Shown: piece after piece, positions 27,464-37,178 of the stretch
Layout: the number at the start of each line of letters is the position of its first letter
How positions within the stretch are numbered: position 1 is the first letter of the stretch
NCBI RefSeq assembly: GCF_031010175.1
Contig: NZ_JAUAMB010000005.1
Span: 62,001 to 126,000 of the forward strand
Length of the DNA stretch: 64,000 bases
Direction of reading: 5' to 3'
From: Halomonas sp. SpR1
GTDB lineage: Bacteria; Pseudomonadota; Gammaproteobacteria; Pseudomonadales; Halomonadaceae
Notes under the pieces: generated by a model
The model's database searches: none
What the model saw: the letters and a program-made list of their open reading frames with translations, nothing else
What the model was told of the DNA's origin: nothing
Made by a program: the position numbers and the translations under genes

Positions 27464-28906
27464 ATGACTAAAAGAGAAGTGGACATTGCCATAATAGGTG
27501 CAGGTACAGCGGGTCTTGCTGCCTATAACGCCGCGCGAAAGCACACTGACAACGTGGTGATAATCGAGGGCGGCCAATACGGGACGACATGCGCCCGGGT
27601 GGGTTGTATGCCGAGCAAACTGCTGATAGCAGCCGCCGAAAGTGCCCACGATGCCAGAAAAGCAGGACTTTTTGGCATTCACGTTGGGGATGTCATGATC
27701 AACGGTGAGAGGGTGCTTGCGCGCGTGCGCAAGGAGAGGGACAAATTTGTCGGATCGGTACTAACGTCAATCGACGCTATCCCCTCTCAACATAAGGTGG
27801 TGGGTTATGCACGTTTTCTCGCACCGGGCATGCTGGCGGTCGGGAAGGAAATGGAGATTGAAGCGGATCGAATCGTTATTGCCACCGGGTCGAGCCCTAA
27901 TATTCCTGAGATGTTTCAGGGTTTAGGTGAACGGCTGCTGGTGAATGACAGTCTGTTCGAATTGCCTTCCTTGCCTGAGTCTGTGGCAGTATTTGGTTCC
28001 GGCGTAGTAGGCTTGGAATTAGGGCAGGCACTGAGCCACCTGGGTGTTCGCGTGCGCATGTTTGGTCGAAGTGGTTCTCTTGGCGGCATTGCTGACGAGG
28101 AAATACGCAATTATGCTGAACATTGTTTCAACGAAGAGTTCTATCTGGACACTCGTTCAGAAGTAATCGATGTTTCCCTGGTCAAGGGCGGTGTTTCCAT
28201 CAGCTTTATTCATCGCGACAAGGGCGCGCTGACGGAGCTATTTGACTATACCCTGGTGGCGACCGGTCGGTCACCCAATCTTGAGGGTTTGGCTCTACAC
28301 AACAGCGGGCTGACACTGGATGAAAACGGGATGCCGTTGACCGAGCCATCAACACTTCAATGCGACAACAGCGCGGTTTTCTTGGTAGGTGACGCCAATC
28401 AACAAGCACCCGTCCTCCACGAAGCGGCTTATGAAGGAAGAATCGCCGGGGATAATGCAGGTCGATATCCAAATGTAATGCCCGGAGAAAGGATGACGCC
28501 TTTTTCGGTGGTGTTCTCCAGTCCGCAAATTGCGAGTGTTGGCGTCCCGGTTGGAGGCATGTCAGTGGCTGAACGTGATAGCTACGCTGTTGGCAGAAGC
28601 TTGTTTGAAGATCAGGGACGCAGCAAGGTAATCGGAAAAAATCGTGGAATATTGAAAGTCTATGCCGAGTGCAATAGCGGTATATTTGTGGGCGCAGAGA
28701 TGTTTGGCCCCGCCGCCGAACATATCGGCCACCTCTTGGCCTGGGCGGCGCAGCAACGCATGACAGTCTCTGCGATGCTGGCGATGCCGTTCTATCACCC
28801 GGTGATTGAGGAAGGAGTACGTACGGCTCTCAGGAATCTGCACGAAAAATTGATAAAGACCGACCTCGAAGTCAATCCCTGCATGGAATGCGGACCTGGT
28901 AGTTGA
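27464..28906 (+). CDS. Dihydrolipoamide dehydrogenase-like disulfide reductase
   Basis: A 480-residue FAD-dependent pyridine-nucleotide disulfide oxidoreductase. Seen: 'AIIGAGTAGLAAYNAA', redox Cys pair in 'GTTCARVGCMPSK', 'VFGSGVVGLELGQAL', 'VFLVGDANQQAPVLHEAAYE' and a C-terminal His-Pro motif 'MPFYHPVIEEGVRTAL'. It ends with a Cys pair 'NPCMECGPGS' that standard Lpd proteins lack. It lies 120 bases after merA and before a peroxiredoxin-like gene, so it may reduce that protein or act in thiol/metal stress. The ATG at 27464 is preferred over a TTG at 27434. Confidence 0.85.
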   Translation: MTKREVDIAIIGAGTAGLAAYNAARKHTDNVVIIEGGQYGTTCARVGCMPSKLLIAAAESAHDARKAGLFGIHVGDVMINGERVLARVRKERDKFVGSVLTSIDAIPSQHKVVGYARFLAPGMLAVGKEMEIEADRIVIATGSSPNIPEMFQGLGERLLVNDSLFELPSLPESVAVFGSGVVGLELGQALSHLGVRVRMFGRSGSLGGIADEEIRNYAEHCFNEEFYLDTRSEVIDVSLVKGGVSISFIHRDKGALTELFDYTLVATGRSPNLEGLALHNSGLTLDENGMPLTEPSTLQCDNSAVFLVGDANQQAPVLHEAAYEGRIAGDNAGRYPNVMPGERMTPFSVVFSSPQIASVGVPVGGMSVAERDSYAVGRSLFEDQGRSKVIGKNRGILKVYAECNSGIFVGAEMFGPAAEHIGHLLAWAAQQRMTVSAMLAMPFYHPVIEEGVRTALRNLHEKLIKTDLEVNPCMECGPGS

Positions 28907-29041
28907 TGTTTCTATGTGTAGCAATGTAACTACAATACACATTGTTGGTGAACCGGAATCTTCCTTGTAACCAATTGTCTATTCACCGTACTTATTAAAA
29001 TTAATCTATCAATATCTCGTTCGCAAAAAAGGAATAACATC

Positions 29042-29560
29042 ATGTCAACACTGACTAAGATCGACGCACCCTTCCCGGCTATTCCTTTAAAGACCCTAAG
29101 TGGCGAGAAGTTGATACTCGGACAGCCACCGCGTGGGCAATGGCAAATGCTGGTCATGTACCGGGGTCTTCACTGCCCCATTTGCAAAAAATACCTCGGC
29201 CAAATCAATGATATGAAAGCCGACTTCGACAATATGAACGTGCAGATAATCGCTGTTTCCACAGACTCTGAAGAAAAAGCCAAAAAATTCGCAGATGAAT
29301 TAGGCTTAAATTTCGAAGTCGCTTATGGCCTTAGTATTGAACAAGCGCGGGACTTAGGGCTGTATATCTCCACCCCTTTGGATAGTGCGGAGACTGATCA
29401 TCCTTTTGCCGAACCAGGACTATTTTTCATTCGCCCTGATGGCGGGCTACATTTTGGAGAAGTCTCTAGCGCTCCTTTTTGTCGTCCTGATCTTGAGATG
29501 ATCAAAATGGGGATAGCGACTGTCCAGGACAAGGATTATCCTCCTCGTGGTATCGGCTGA
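29042..29560 (+). CDS. Peroxiredoxin-like protein (AhpC/TSA superfamily)
   Basis: A 172-residue cytoplasmic thioredoxin-fold protein. The active-site region 'YRGLHCPICKKYL' carries a CxxC in the place of the peroxidatic Cys of peroxiredoxins, followed by 'IIAVSTDSEEKAKKF' and 'GLFFIRPDGGLHFGEV'. It probably reduces peroxides or disulfides. It follows the disulfide reductase gene by 135 bases and closes the mercury/thiol block. Its codon use looks more AT-rich than merA. Confidence 0.85.
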   Translation: MSTLTKIDAPFPAIPLKTLSGEKLILGQPPRGQWQMLVMYRGLHCPICKKYLGQINDMKADFDNMNVQIIAVSTDSEEKAKKFADELGLNFEVAYGLSIEQARDLGLYISTPLDSAETDHPFAEPGLFFIRPDGGLHFGEVSSAPFCRPDLEMIKMGIATVQDKDYPPRGIG

Positions 29561-30307
29561 CTTGAAAACCTTGTGTTACGCCGACTAGTATCTGTTGACG
29601 AGGCACCTATCGGCCGGATTTCGAATGGTAAACGACAAGACACTACTAGTTCAGAGCACTAACTGAAAAAGCGCTCTATTGAATTCGGTAATGCTGAGCT
29701 CAACAGCGGCCTGTTTTCTCTCTTAAGATGGTGCGTGCCGCGGTGAGCAGCACTTTAACCATAGCGACAGGCCAAGGTTAACCGACTCCATACTCACTGA
29801 AGCCTTTAAACTGCCAGATACACTGCATCTACTAGGTTGGTAACCTGTCCCATCAACTTCGCGGCAGCGGCAAAACCTGCCAAGCCTGCATGTCGGTAAA
29901 GATCCTGCTGGAACTTACCGAGCGCGAGCAGACTACCTTTTCGCAGGTCGAGGATCGGCTTGCAAGGATGGAGTATCGATTCATCGAACACCTAACCATG
30001 ACCCAGGCAGCGGGGGAAATTTCCGCCAATGCTGACACCAGTGTCTCGGCCAACGCCTGCAGGCGGATGAGTTCGGCTTGCGCACGTATGCGCAGCGCAA
30101 AGTCGATAACTGCGCTGTTCACGAACTCGCCGAGGACATCGCCCGCGACTGGGAGCGGCTAAAGCAGTCGAGCTATTAGCCGGGCGCTGAACAACATATA
30201 ACTGCAGCGCCGTTGCAAAAAATTAGTGCGAACCATGTAAGGCTATGCCTACGATCACCACGAAACAAAAGGATCACAAAGTAATGCCATAAACCGAGAA
30301 ACCTCCC
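29561..30307. other. Non-coding region with a gene relic
   Basis: No intact gene in 747 bases. The part 29561-29835 shows nothing recognisable; 29836-30179 holds the frameshifted relic listed separately. This marks the likely right end of the accessory mercury-bearing stretch. Confidence 0.45.
29836..30179 (+). pseudogene. Frameshifted gene relic
   Basis: A protein-like frame runs from about 29836 ('LSHQLRGSGKTCQACMSVK') through 'LLELTEREQTTFSQVEDRLA' to 'ADTSVSANA' near 30057. After a one-base loss it continues in another frame as 'LQADEFGLRTYAQRKVDN' and 'HELAEDIARDWERLKQSSY' to a TAG at 30177-30179. The continuity of amphipathic helical sequence across the shift supports a decayed gene. 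I do not recognise the family; a conjugative or integrative-element gene is possible. Confidence 0.4.
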
Positions 30308-30862
30308 ATGCTTATTCGCTCTAAATTATTATCTAATAAACTGCCTTGCCCTTCACTCTCGTTTTTAGGTGTAAAGCATCAATTAGCACCCCTTCTCAGC
30401 ATGGCTATGCTGCTCAGCTTTTCGCTGACGTCGAAGGCTGATCAGCCTATCAACTGGCCACAGCAAGGCTGGAACGTGATGGTCACTGAGAAACCCTATG
30501 CCGATCTTGTGGATGACTTGCGCAGCGCCGTCTCAGAGGCCGACATGATCGTCGTTACCGAAGCTAGCCCTACTCATGCAGCGGCTCAGCGCGGCGAAAT
30601 CATTCCCGGTAATCGCGTCATTGGCGTCTTCCGCAACGATTTTGCCGTGACCATTATTCGTGAGAGCGTGCCTGCCATGATCGAAGCGCCCTTGCGGTTT
30701 TATGTCACCGAGGATGATGCAGAAAGCGCAACGCTTTCATGGAAGAACCCTAGGGATGTTTTTGCCCCTTATATCACTGAACACACCCCCGACTTAGCCA
30801 ATGCAGCGCAAGAGCTAGACGTTATTTTTCAACAGATTGGTGATAACGCTGTTGCACCTTAA
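30308..30862 (+). CDS. DUF302 family secreted protein
   Basis: A 184-residue exported protein. After an extended N-terminus a signal segment 'LLSMAMLLSFSLTSKADQ' is visible; the true start may be a later ATG, near residue 31. The mature part fits the DUF302 fold ('YADLVDDLRSAVSEADMIVV', 'VIGVFRNDFAVTIIRES', 'APLRFYVTEDD'). DUF302 proteins occur often beside redox and sulfur genes but have no settled function. It stands alone between the gene relic and the convergent GGDEF/EAL gene. Confidence 0.7.
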   Translation: MLIRSKLLSNKLPCPSLSFLGVKHQLAPLLSMAMLLSFSLTSKADQPINWPQQGWNVMVTEKPYADLVDDLRSAVSEADMIVVTEASPTHAAAQRGEIIPGNRVIGVFRNDFAVTIIRESVPAMIEAPLRFYVTEDDAESATLSWKNPRDVFAPYITEHTPDLANAAQELDVIFQQIGDNAVAP

Positions 30863-30979
30863 GTAGTCGTGAGAGAGGCCATCTTACCGGCATGCTACAA
30901 AAGGAGATGATGCAGTTATCTTGCTGTGCGGGGTAAACAAAGCACCGACTGAATACAAGGCCACCACGACGTCATGTAT

Positions 30980-32734
30980 TTATTCAACTGGCGGCGCTGA
31001 TGATACCGCTTTGAGGCACTCGCCTACTTGCGAGCTTGGCATGGGCCTTGCCAGCAAAAATCCTTGAAATTCGTCTACCCCAAGCGCTTTAAGCAGCGCA
31101 TATTCGTCTTCCCGTTCAACGCCTTCGGCTAGCACGGTCATTCCCATGGCATGCCCCAGAGTGATAACAGCACGACAGATCGCCTGATTGTTGGACTGAT
31201 GGGGTAAGTCGGTGATAAATTCTCTATCAAGCTTAAGCCGTTGAGCGGGTAAATCGCGTAAGTAAGCCAACGAGGTATGGCCTGTGCCAAAGTCATCCAA
31301 GGCAATCTCAATGCCGATCTCTCTTAAGCGTTGTAACTGCTGGCGGCCTTGGCTGATATTTTTCATCAGGCTGCTTTCGGTCACCTCAATTTCGAGATCA
31401 CGGGCAGGCAACTGATAGCGAGCCAAAAGTTCCTCTATCAACTCAGGCAGCTCTGGGTCGTGAATGTGCTCGGCCCCGAGGTTGACCGCCACCCGAAGGG
31501 GATAACCGCTTTGTCGCCACTTGGCAGCTTGCGCACAGGCGTGGGTTAGCGCTAACCGACCAATGGGCACAATCAAGCCACTCTCTTCTGCCAGAGGAAT
31601 AAACTCACCCGGCGATACCATGCTGCCATCCGGTTGCGGCCAGCGAATCAAAGCCTCAGCGCCCACCGCCACGCCAAACGCATCAAACTGAAGCTGGTAA
31701 TGCATCAAGAGAACATCGTTGTGTATGGCGTCTTTTAAAGCGGTTAAGCGCTGATGACGTCGGTGCAGATGAGTGTTGAGTTCATTGACAAAAAAGTGGT
31801 AACGCTGCTGGCTTTGCCGTGCTCGGTGGGCCGCTAAATGGGCATGACGTAACAGCTCCCGCGCGTCCTCTCCATCTTGCGGGCCTAACGCAATACCCGC
31901 CGCCATTTGACACTCAATTCGCTCGCCATCAATGTCAAGCGGTTTGCCTAGTTCACTCAGCCAGCCCTCTACACTTGTCGCCAAAAGGGAGAGCGAAACC
32001 TTAAACGGCAGTAGCACTGCAAAGGTATCGCCGTCCAAACGGGCCAGTGTGACGGCCTTATCCACCTGCTGGCGTAAACGCACTGCCAGGGCAACAAGCA
32101 CTTGATCACCCCCTTGATGACCCAGCAAGCTGTTCACTAAGCGAAAGTTTTCCAGATCCAGCACGATAAGTGCAAACCCGCGCTGGTTATTAGCACTGAG
32201 ATAAACTTGATCCACACGGTCATAGAGTACATGCCGGTTAATTAAGCCCGTCAGCTCGTCATAGCGATTACGCTGCTCTAACGCCTTCTCATAGGCTTTG
32301 CGGTCAGTGATATCGGTGCCATAAAGATTGACGTAGTTGCCGTCAATAAGGGGGGTAAGCGTTACTAACAACCAACGCTGCCCCAGGTAGTACTCCTCCT
32401 CAACCAACTCCCCGCTTTTCAGGGCACTATCAATGCGTGTTTGCCAAGCGAGGGGCACTTGCAATTGCCGGGGGGCGTCATCACCTGGCGCATCGCAATG
32501 CCAATGGTTAAGTAACGGCCGGGCAGCACTATTGGCAAAAAGCACCTCTCCGCGGTGGTCGATACGCAACACCGGCTGACGATTCTCTTCAGGGAACCGA
32601 GCCAAGCTCTCGACAAGTGCCTGCGCTTCACGACGTTCGGCAATTTCCTGACGCAGCCGTTGGTTTATATCTTGCAGTGCTTGGGAACAGTTGACCACGT
32701 GTCGAGAAATATCAAACCAGTTACGCCACGCCAT
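30980..32734 (-). CDS. PAS-GGDEF-EAL cyclic-di-GMP protein, probable phosphodiesterase
   Basis: A 584-residue signalling protein. Residues ~35-150 form a PAS-like sensor. Residues ~160-310 are a diguanylate-cyclase fold with a degenerate motif: 'RLDGDTF' replaces RxGGDEF, so cyclase activity is unlikely. Residues ~325-575 are an EAL domain with 'EALIRW', 'NLGAEH', 'EVTESSLM', '[13 protein letters not shown]', 'KLDREFI' and 'AEGVE', so it probably degrades cyclic-di-GMP. It has no membrane segment. Its start overlaps the end of the NrtS-like chemoreceptor gene by 14 bases, so the two are surely co-expressed and may work as sensor and output. Confidence 0.88.
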   Translation of the reverse strand: MAWRNWFDISRHVVNCSQALQDINQRLRQEIAERREAQALVESLARFPEENRQPVLRIDHRGEVLFANSAARPLLNHWHCDAPGDDAPRQLQVPLAWQTRIDSALKSGELVEEEYYLGQRWLLVTLTPLIDGNYVNLYGTDITDRKAYEKALEQRNRYDELTGLINRHVLYDRVDQVYLSANNQRGFALIVLDLENFRLVNSLLGHQGGDQVLVALAVRLRQQVDKAVTLARLDGDTFAVLLPFKVSLSLLATSVEGWLSELGKPLDIDGERIECQMAAGIALGPQDGEDARELLRHAHLAAHRARQSQQRYHFFVNELNTHLHRRHQRLTALKDAIHNDVLLMHYQLQFDAFGVAVGAEALIRWPQPDGSMVSPGEFIPLAEESGLIVPIGRLALTHACAQAAKWRQSGYPLRVAVNLGAEHIHDPELPELIEELLARYQLPARDLEIEVTESSLMKNISQGRQQLQRLREIGIEIALDDFGTGHTSLAYLRDLPAQRLKLDREFITDLPHQSNNQAICRAVITLGHAMGMTVLAEGVEREDEYALLKALGVDEFQGFLLARPMPSSQVGECLKAVSSAPPVE

Positions 32735-33842
32735 TTTGAGCTTCCGATTTAGAGAGGGCCGTTACAGATTTAGGCGCAAGCGGCATCTCATGATTGGCTA
32801 CACGCCTGAGTTCCAAGGCAAGCTGGTGGTTATTCGCTGAGCGCTCAATCGCTTGTTGAGTATCATCCAGCACCTGGGCTAAATCGTGTATAACGACCTG
32901 GGTCGTTTTCACTTGCCGTTGGGCATGGCCTGCCGCTTCATCGGCCGCTATGGTGGCGTGATCAATCCCCGTGGTTACCGTAGCTACTATGCGCTGGCCC
33001 GCCTGACTTTCGGCTTCGAGTACTTCGATTTGCGACTGCAGCGCGTGCATTTTCTGCTTAACGTCGGTAGTGGTGCCGGAAAGCGCCTCTAACCGCTGAT
33101 GAATATCACTTGCCGCTTTGGCAGCGCTGTCAGCGAGTTTATTGACCTCCATCGCCACGACGGCAAAGCCTCGCCCAGCGTTACCTGCCCGGGCCGCTTC
33201 CACACGCGCATTAACCGCAAGCAAATTCGTTTGGGTGGCTATATGTTGAATGCTGGCTGCCATGCCTTGAATATCGTCAAACTGCTGGCTAAATGTATCC
33301 ACCGCTTCAGCCGTTTGCTGAGTAAGCACACGACCTTTTGACATGCCATCCGCGACATATTGAATACGTGAATTCACATCAGTGGCGCCATGATTCGCTT
33401 GGCGCAGCGTTTTACAGCTCTGCTCAGCGGTCAACTGCAGATGCTCGGCCTCTTGACCCGCCTGACGGCTATGGGTCAGCACCTGCTCAAGGAATGCATA
33501 ACGCTTTTGTGAAGCGTCATTCACCTGAGAGGCGTTCCCGCTAATTTCGTCTGCAAGCATAATGATGCTATCAAAACGATTCACGTGCACTCGGTTAGTA
33601 TGGTCGTAGTGCTGTTTTGCGCCAGCGGCCCCTAGCCAGGACACGCCAAACGGCACCAACATCGTTAACGCAAATTGCCAGAAGCTGAAGTCGCTGCGTT
33701 GCCAAAACGCCTCAAATTGGTTGATCACCGTTAGCAATGGCCCAACAATTAGCGCCGTTTTTAAGGCTCTAGGCCATAAAGGTGGGTGGCTGGCACTTTG
33801 GGATTTTTGATCACCCGCCTGCCTTGTGTCTGCTATTGCCAT
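32721..33842 (-). CDS. Methyl-accepting chemotaxis-type protein with NrtS-like membrane domain
   Basis: A 373-residue inner-membrane protein. Residues ~24-80 hold two membrane segments, '[20 protein letters not shown]' and '[16 protein letters not shown]'. Their pattern (ALK-ALxVG, INQ/INH, LVPxxV) resembles NrtS, a small nitrate/nitrite transporter of cyanobacteria and other bacteria. The rest is an MCP signalling coiled coil with the hairpin tip '[15 protein letters not shown]' and '[15 protein letters not shown]'. There is no periplasmic ligand domain. It overlaps the downstream EAL gene. Nitrate/nitrite sensing is an inference from the NrtS resemblance alone. Confidence 0.8.
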   Translation of the reverse strand: MAIADTRQAGDQKSQSASHPPLWPRALKTALIVGPLLTVINQFEAFWQRSDFSFWQFALTMLVPFGVSWLGAAGAKQHYDHTNRVHVNRFDSIIMLADEISGNASQVNDASQKRYAFLEQVLTHSRQAGQEAEHLQLTAEQSCKTLRQANHGATDVNSRIQYVADGMSKGRVLTQQTAEAVDTFSQQFDDIQGMAASIQHIATQTNLLAVNARVEAARAGNAGRGFAVVAMEVNKLADSAAKAASDIHQRLEALSGTTTDVKQKMHALQSQIEVLEAESQAGQRIVATVTTGIDHATIAADEAAGHAQRQVKTTQVVIHDLAQVLDDTQQAIERSANNHQLALELRRVANHEMPLAPKSVTALSKSEAQNGVA

Positions 33843-34327
33843 TCGTTTCCCTTACATTAGTTTTATATCTTCGATTGAAGCTCAAAATAGCTATTTTCTA
33901 TACATTTAGAGCGTTTTTACTTGAGTGCGCCTTTTTTGATCAAACTTACATATTAATGATGATTACCTTCTTAAGACATCTATCGGTTGTCGCGTCCAAG
34001 ATGAAATTCTGGCGCAACCTAAGCCGGTGATCCCGCATTTCCCACAGTGATGCGGCTTTCGTAGTGTCGATGCATAAAAATCGTTGCGGATCTGTAAGGC
34101 AATTCCTGCCACTACCACCAAATCTCGGTGCCCGTTTACTCGGTCATTGAAGTGCCCATAAATCACCGATGATCATTCGTATAGCGCTGCCCTGTCATGG
34201 AAAACACCACACTCTTCACTTGCTACGAACAGGGTGACGATAATGAATACAGTCATAGTGGCGGTGAGCTAGGTGATTTTTTTAGCCCAAATTTTCAATA
34301 ACGTAATCGATACAAAGGATAATTTTC
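33843..34327. other. Divergent intergenic region
   Basis: These 485 bases lie between the minus-strand chemoreceptor and the plus-strand DoxX gene. They are AT-rich near 33880-33960. A 67-codon minus-strand frame at 33963-34166 has a CxxC near its end but no ribosome site or recognisable family, and is not called. Confidence 0.4.
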
Positions 34328-34792
34328 ATGAAAGCACTAACACTGCTGTTTCTGCGCATCTCGCTTTCAGGCCTGATGTTATTTTGGGGTGCTAACAAGC
34401 TTCTGAATACTGAAGGGAGCGTGGCGATCAGTGAGAAATACTATCTTTCGTTTATGTCCGCAGAAGGACTTTTGACCTTTTTCGGCGTGGTACAAATCGT
34501 GATTGGGGTATTAATACTGGTCGGCTTTCTACGCCGCTGGGTGCTTCCTCTGCAGTTAGTGATTAACGGAGCCTCGTTGGTGGCCGTTTTCCCCTCGATT
34601 ATTGACCCGCTGGGCTGGTATCTGGAAGACACTAACTTACTTTTTTATCCTTCGCTGATTATCTTTGCCAGCAGCATGCTATTAATCGCTTTTCAGAAGG
34701 AAGACTCCTTTTCGATTGATGCTTCAATCGTTAAGAAACCCAGAACGTGGAAAGCTCGCAAAATGTGTTCACGCGACCCACACCCAAATTAA
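34328..34792 (+). CDS. DoxX-like membrane protein
   Basis: A 154-residue inner-membrane protein with four hydrophobic segments. 'LFLRISLSGLMLFWGANKLL' is the usual DoxX opening, followed by 'LLTFFGVVQIVIGVLILVGF'. A basic tail 'KKPRTWKARK' ends it. DoxX-type proteins often accompany thiol, sulfur or peptide-maturation genes. A second DoxX-type gene lies at 41462-41890 beside an acidic peptide gene. Only a weak AAGGA site precedes the ATG. Function unknown. Confidence 0.75.
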   Translation: MKALTLLFLRISLSGLMLFWGANKLLNTEGSVAISEKYYLSFMSAEGLLTFFGVVQIVIGVLILVGFLRRWVLPLQLVINGASLVAVFPSIIDPLGWYLEDTNLLFYPSLIIFASSMLLIAFQKEDSFSIDASIVKKPRTWKARKMCSRDPHPN

Positions 34793-34887
34793 GCCTTTAT
34801 GTGGAACACCTTCATGACAAGGCACTGTCATGAAGGCGTTATAGTCAGTTTTAGCTGCTAAAAGGCATCAAGCAATTAGCAACAGCT

Positions 34888-35955
34888 TTAAGTTGAAGGC
34901 GTCTGCGTTATCATTTGATAAATATCCATTCTCGCTGCTTCAGCTTCACTCTCATTCGGTAATTGAGTAAGTGACGATAACGCGACTATTTGATCATCCG
35001 GCTGATCGAAGAGCGCCTGTAGACGGTTATCATCCAGCTCAGCGAGATCATCCTCAGACGCCGACAACTGCAAACGCAGCATCGCTTTCAAGGCGTCAAC
35101 GCCTACCTTATCGCTATCAACCGTTTTAAAGACCTGCACATAGGCATCTCCCTCTTCACTAACGCCCACCTTGACAGGCTGGTCGATGATATTGACCTGC
35201 GTACCACTGGGCACGTTATCAAATATGGAGGCAATATCCTCTGGATACATGCGTATGCAGCCCCGGCTAGCGCGCATGCCAATACCATCGGGCTGGTTGG
35301 TGCCATGAATTAAGTAGCCAGGGATATCCAATAAAATCGCATGCTCACCTAATGGATTGTCAGGGCCGGGAGGCACCACTGCCGGCGCGGGGTCTCCGCG
35401 TTCAGCGGCTTCCTGACGCATAGAGCTCGGCGGATACCATGCTGGATTCTCTAAGCGAATCGTTGTCTTGGTAATACCCAGTGGTGTGTTATAGCCTTCA
35501 CGGCCAATCCCAATGGGGTAGGTTTCAACCCGTGGTGTTTCACCCGACTTGACCTCCGGGTAGTAATATAGCCTTAGCTCAGCGACGTTAATCACAATCC
35601 CCTTACGCGCTTCGTTAGGCAAAATATAGCGCCTTGGGATGGTAACGGCAGTTCCCTTACCTGGCACCCACACACTGACCTCAGGGTTAGCAGAAAGAAT
35701 CTCTTCATAACCCACGTTGTGCACACGGGCGATATCAATAAGCGTATCTTCTTGGCTGGTCATTACCTGGTAATCTTGACCGATCATATTGCCCTTTTCA
35801 GGGGTAGGGAAATGATTGTTATCAGGCACTTCCTTCTCATCGCCAGAAACCAATAAAGGCCAAACCGACGTGCTAACAGCGGCCATACCAGAGACAGCGA
35901 GAACGCTCTTTTTTAAAAATATACGGCGCGTACTGGTGGTGTTCATTAAGTTCAT
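34888..35955 (-). CDS. L,D-transpeptidase with LysM, probable Tat export
   Basis: Cross-links or attaches to peptidoglycan in the periplasm. The 355-residue protein starts with a twin-arginine-like signal ('TSTRRIFLKKSVLAVSGMAA'), has a LysM-type region (residues ~60-105, 'SQEDTLIDIARVHNVGYEEI'), then a YkuD domain with the catalytic 'HGTNQPDGIGMRASRGCIRM' (His, Ser, Cys). A C-terminal acidic helical tail follows. AGGAG lies 7 bases before the ATG. The gene is 12 bases downstream of lgt and probably co-transcribed. Confidence 0.9.
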   Translation of the reverse strand: MNLMNTTSTRRIFLKKSVLAVSGMAAVSTSVWPLLVSGDEKEVPDNNHFPTPEKGNMIGQDYQVMTSQEDTLIDIARVHNVGYEEILSANPEVSVWVPGKGTAVTIPRRYILPNEARKGIVINVAELRLYYYPEVKSGETPRVETYPIGIGREGYNTPLGITKTTIRLENPAWYPPSSMRQEAAERGDPAPAVVPPGPDNPLGEHAILLDIPGYLIHGTNQPDGIGMRASRGCIRMYPEDIASIFDNVPSGTQVNIIDQPVKVGVSEEGDAYVQVFKTVDSDKVGVDALKAMLRLQLSASEDDLAELDDNRLQALFDQPDDQIVALSSLTQLPNESEAEAARMDIYQMITQTPST

Positions 35956-35967
35956 TATTAGGCTCCT

Positions 35968-36750
35968 TTAAACGCTAGCAACAGGCTGGGAACGCGACCA
36001 CAAGATCAAGGCAACGCCACCTAATAACATGGGTAGTGTCAGCAAATGACCCATGGTGACCCAATCAAAGGCGATGAACCCAATATGGGCATCTGGCAGT
36101 CGCACAAACTCCACCGCAAAGCGGAAAACGCCATAACCAAATAAGAAAACACCGGATAGCAGGCCTCTTCGGCGTGGTCGGCGCGACAGCCAGAAAAGCA
36201 CAACAAACAGCACAGCCCCTTCCAGGAACATCTCGTATAGCGCTGAAGGGTGGCGTGGCTCAGGCCCTACCTGCGGGTATATCAGCGCCCACGGCACATC
36301 GGTGATACGACCAGGCAGCTCTTGATTAATAAAGTTACCCAACCGACCAGCGCCTAAGCCAATAGGCGCGAGAGGAGCAATAAAGTCCGCCATATCCATA
36401 AAAGCGATACGCTTTTTGCGTGCGAAAAAGAGCGTTGCAGCAATGACACCCACCAAACCACCGTGAAAGCTCATGCCTCCATCCCATACCTGAAAGACCC
36501 ACAACGGGTTACTTAACCACTGCTCCATGCCATAGAAAATGGCATAGCCCAACCGGCCGCCAACAATGACGCCAACGGCGCTATAAAAAATAAGGTCACT
36601 GATGTCTTCTTTATTGAGGCCCAGGTAGTCAGCACGCCAACGCCCCAACAGCCAGGCGGATAAAAAGCCCACCACATACATTAATCCGTACCAATGAATC
36701 ACCAGTGGCCCAATCGCCACAGCAATAGGTTCAATCGCAGGGTATTCCAT
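35968..36750 (-). CDS. lgt: Prolipoprotein diacylglyceryl transferase
   Basis: Inner-membrane enzyme that adds diacylglycerol to lipoprotein Cys residues. The 260-residue protein has seven hydrophobic segments, 'VIHWYGLMYVVGF' at the start (the HWYG motif), 'GGRLGYAIFYG', 'VWDGGMSFHGG' and the Lgt signature 'GLGAGRLGNFINQELPGR'. GGAG lies 6 bases before the ATG. Lgt is usually next to thyA and single-copy; here it forms a pair with an L,D-transpeptidase, so it may be a second, specialised copy. That cannot be decided from this window. Confidence 0.93.
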   Translation of the reverse strand: MEYPAIEPIAVAIGPLVIHWYGLMYVVGFLSAWLLGRWRADYLGLNKEDISDLIFYSAVGVIVGGRLGYAIFYGMEQWLSNPLWVFQVWDGGMSFHGGLVGVIAATLFFARKKRIAFMDMADFIAPLAPIGLGAGRLGNFINQELPGRITDVPWALIYPQVGPEPRHPSALYEMFLEGAVLFVVLFWLSRRPRRRGLLSGVFLFGYGVFRFAVEFVRLPDAHIGFIAFDWVTMGHLLTLPMLLGGVALILWSRSQPVASV

Positions 36751-36839
36751 TGCTTTCTCCGTTTATGTCTTACAGACATACCGTCAACTCATGAGGTGCA
36801 CTCATGATTCAGAAGCGGTATGAAAACGCGTGTAGGTCT

Positions 36840-37178
36840 TCAGAAATGCAATGAAAGGCGGGGAGGTTTTTCTAAACGCTCAGGGTGTGACTGGGGATAA
36901 GGCACCTTCATCAACCATTGGGGCGAAGACGTCAAAATAGCGCCTGATATGGCGTTAGCCGCGGCAGGTGCGTAGGGCGAGCAAGAAGCATCTGCATGCT
37001 CTCCGGCTTGCTCTAACAGCGAGGGAGTGAGGCAATGGCTATCCATGCTAACAGTCGCCGAGACAGGCGCATCAACTAGGCAGCTTCCTTTGACGGCACT
37101 ACTAAAGCCAGCGCCTGAAAGCGTCACCAAAACCACCAGCAACATAACAGTCAGTTGCTTGGCAATTACGCTATGCAT
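36840..37178 (-). CDS. Hypothetical exported protein
   Basis: A protein of ~112 residues beginning 'MHSVIAKQLTVMLLVVLVTL', a signal-like hydrophobic start; an upstream in-frame start at 37244 would add 22 less likely residues. The mature part has four Cys ('GSCLVDAP', 'DSHCLTP', 'DASCSPYA') and a Pro-rich end ('HPERLEKPPRLSLHF'). The layout recalls small secreted DUF2946-type proteins near metal and redox genes, but I cannot assign it. The ribosome site is weak. Confidence 0.5.
   Translation of the reverse strand: MHSVIAKQLTVMLLVVLVTLSGAGFSSAVKGSCLVDAPVSATVSMDSHCLTPSLLEQAGEHADASCSPYAPAAANAISGAILTSSPQWLMKVPYPQSHPERLEKPPRLSLHF

Noticed and set aside
33963..34166. Minus-strand frame with a CxxC that looked like a transposase end
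   Set aside because: Too short and without flanking inverted repeats or further transposase sequence.
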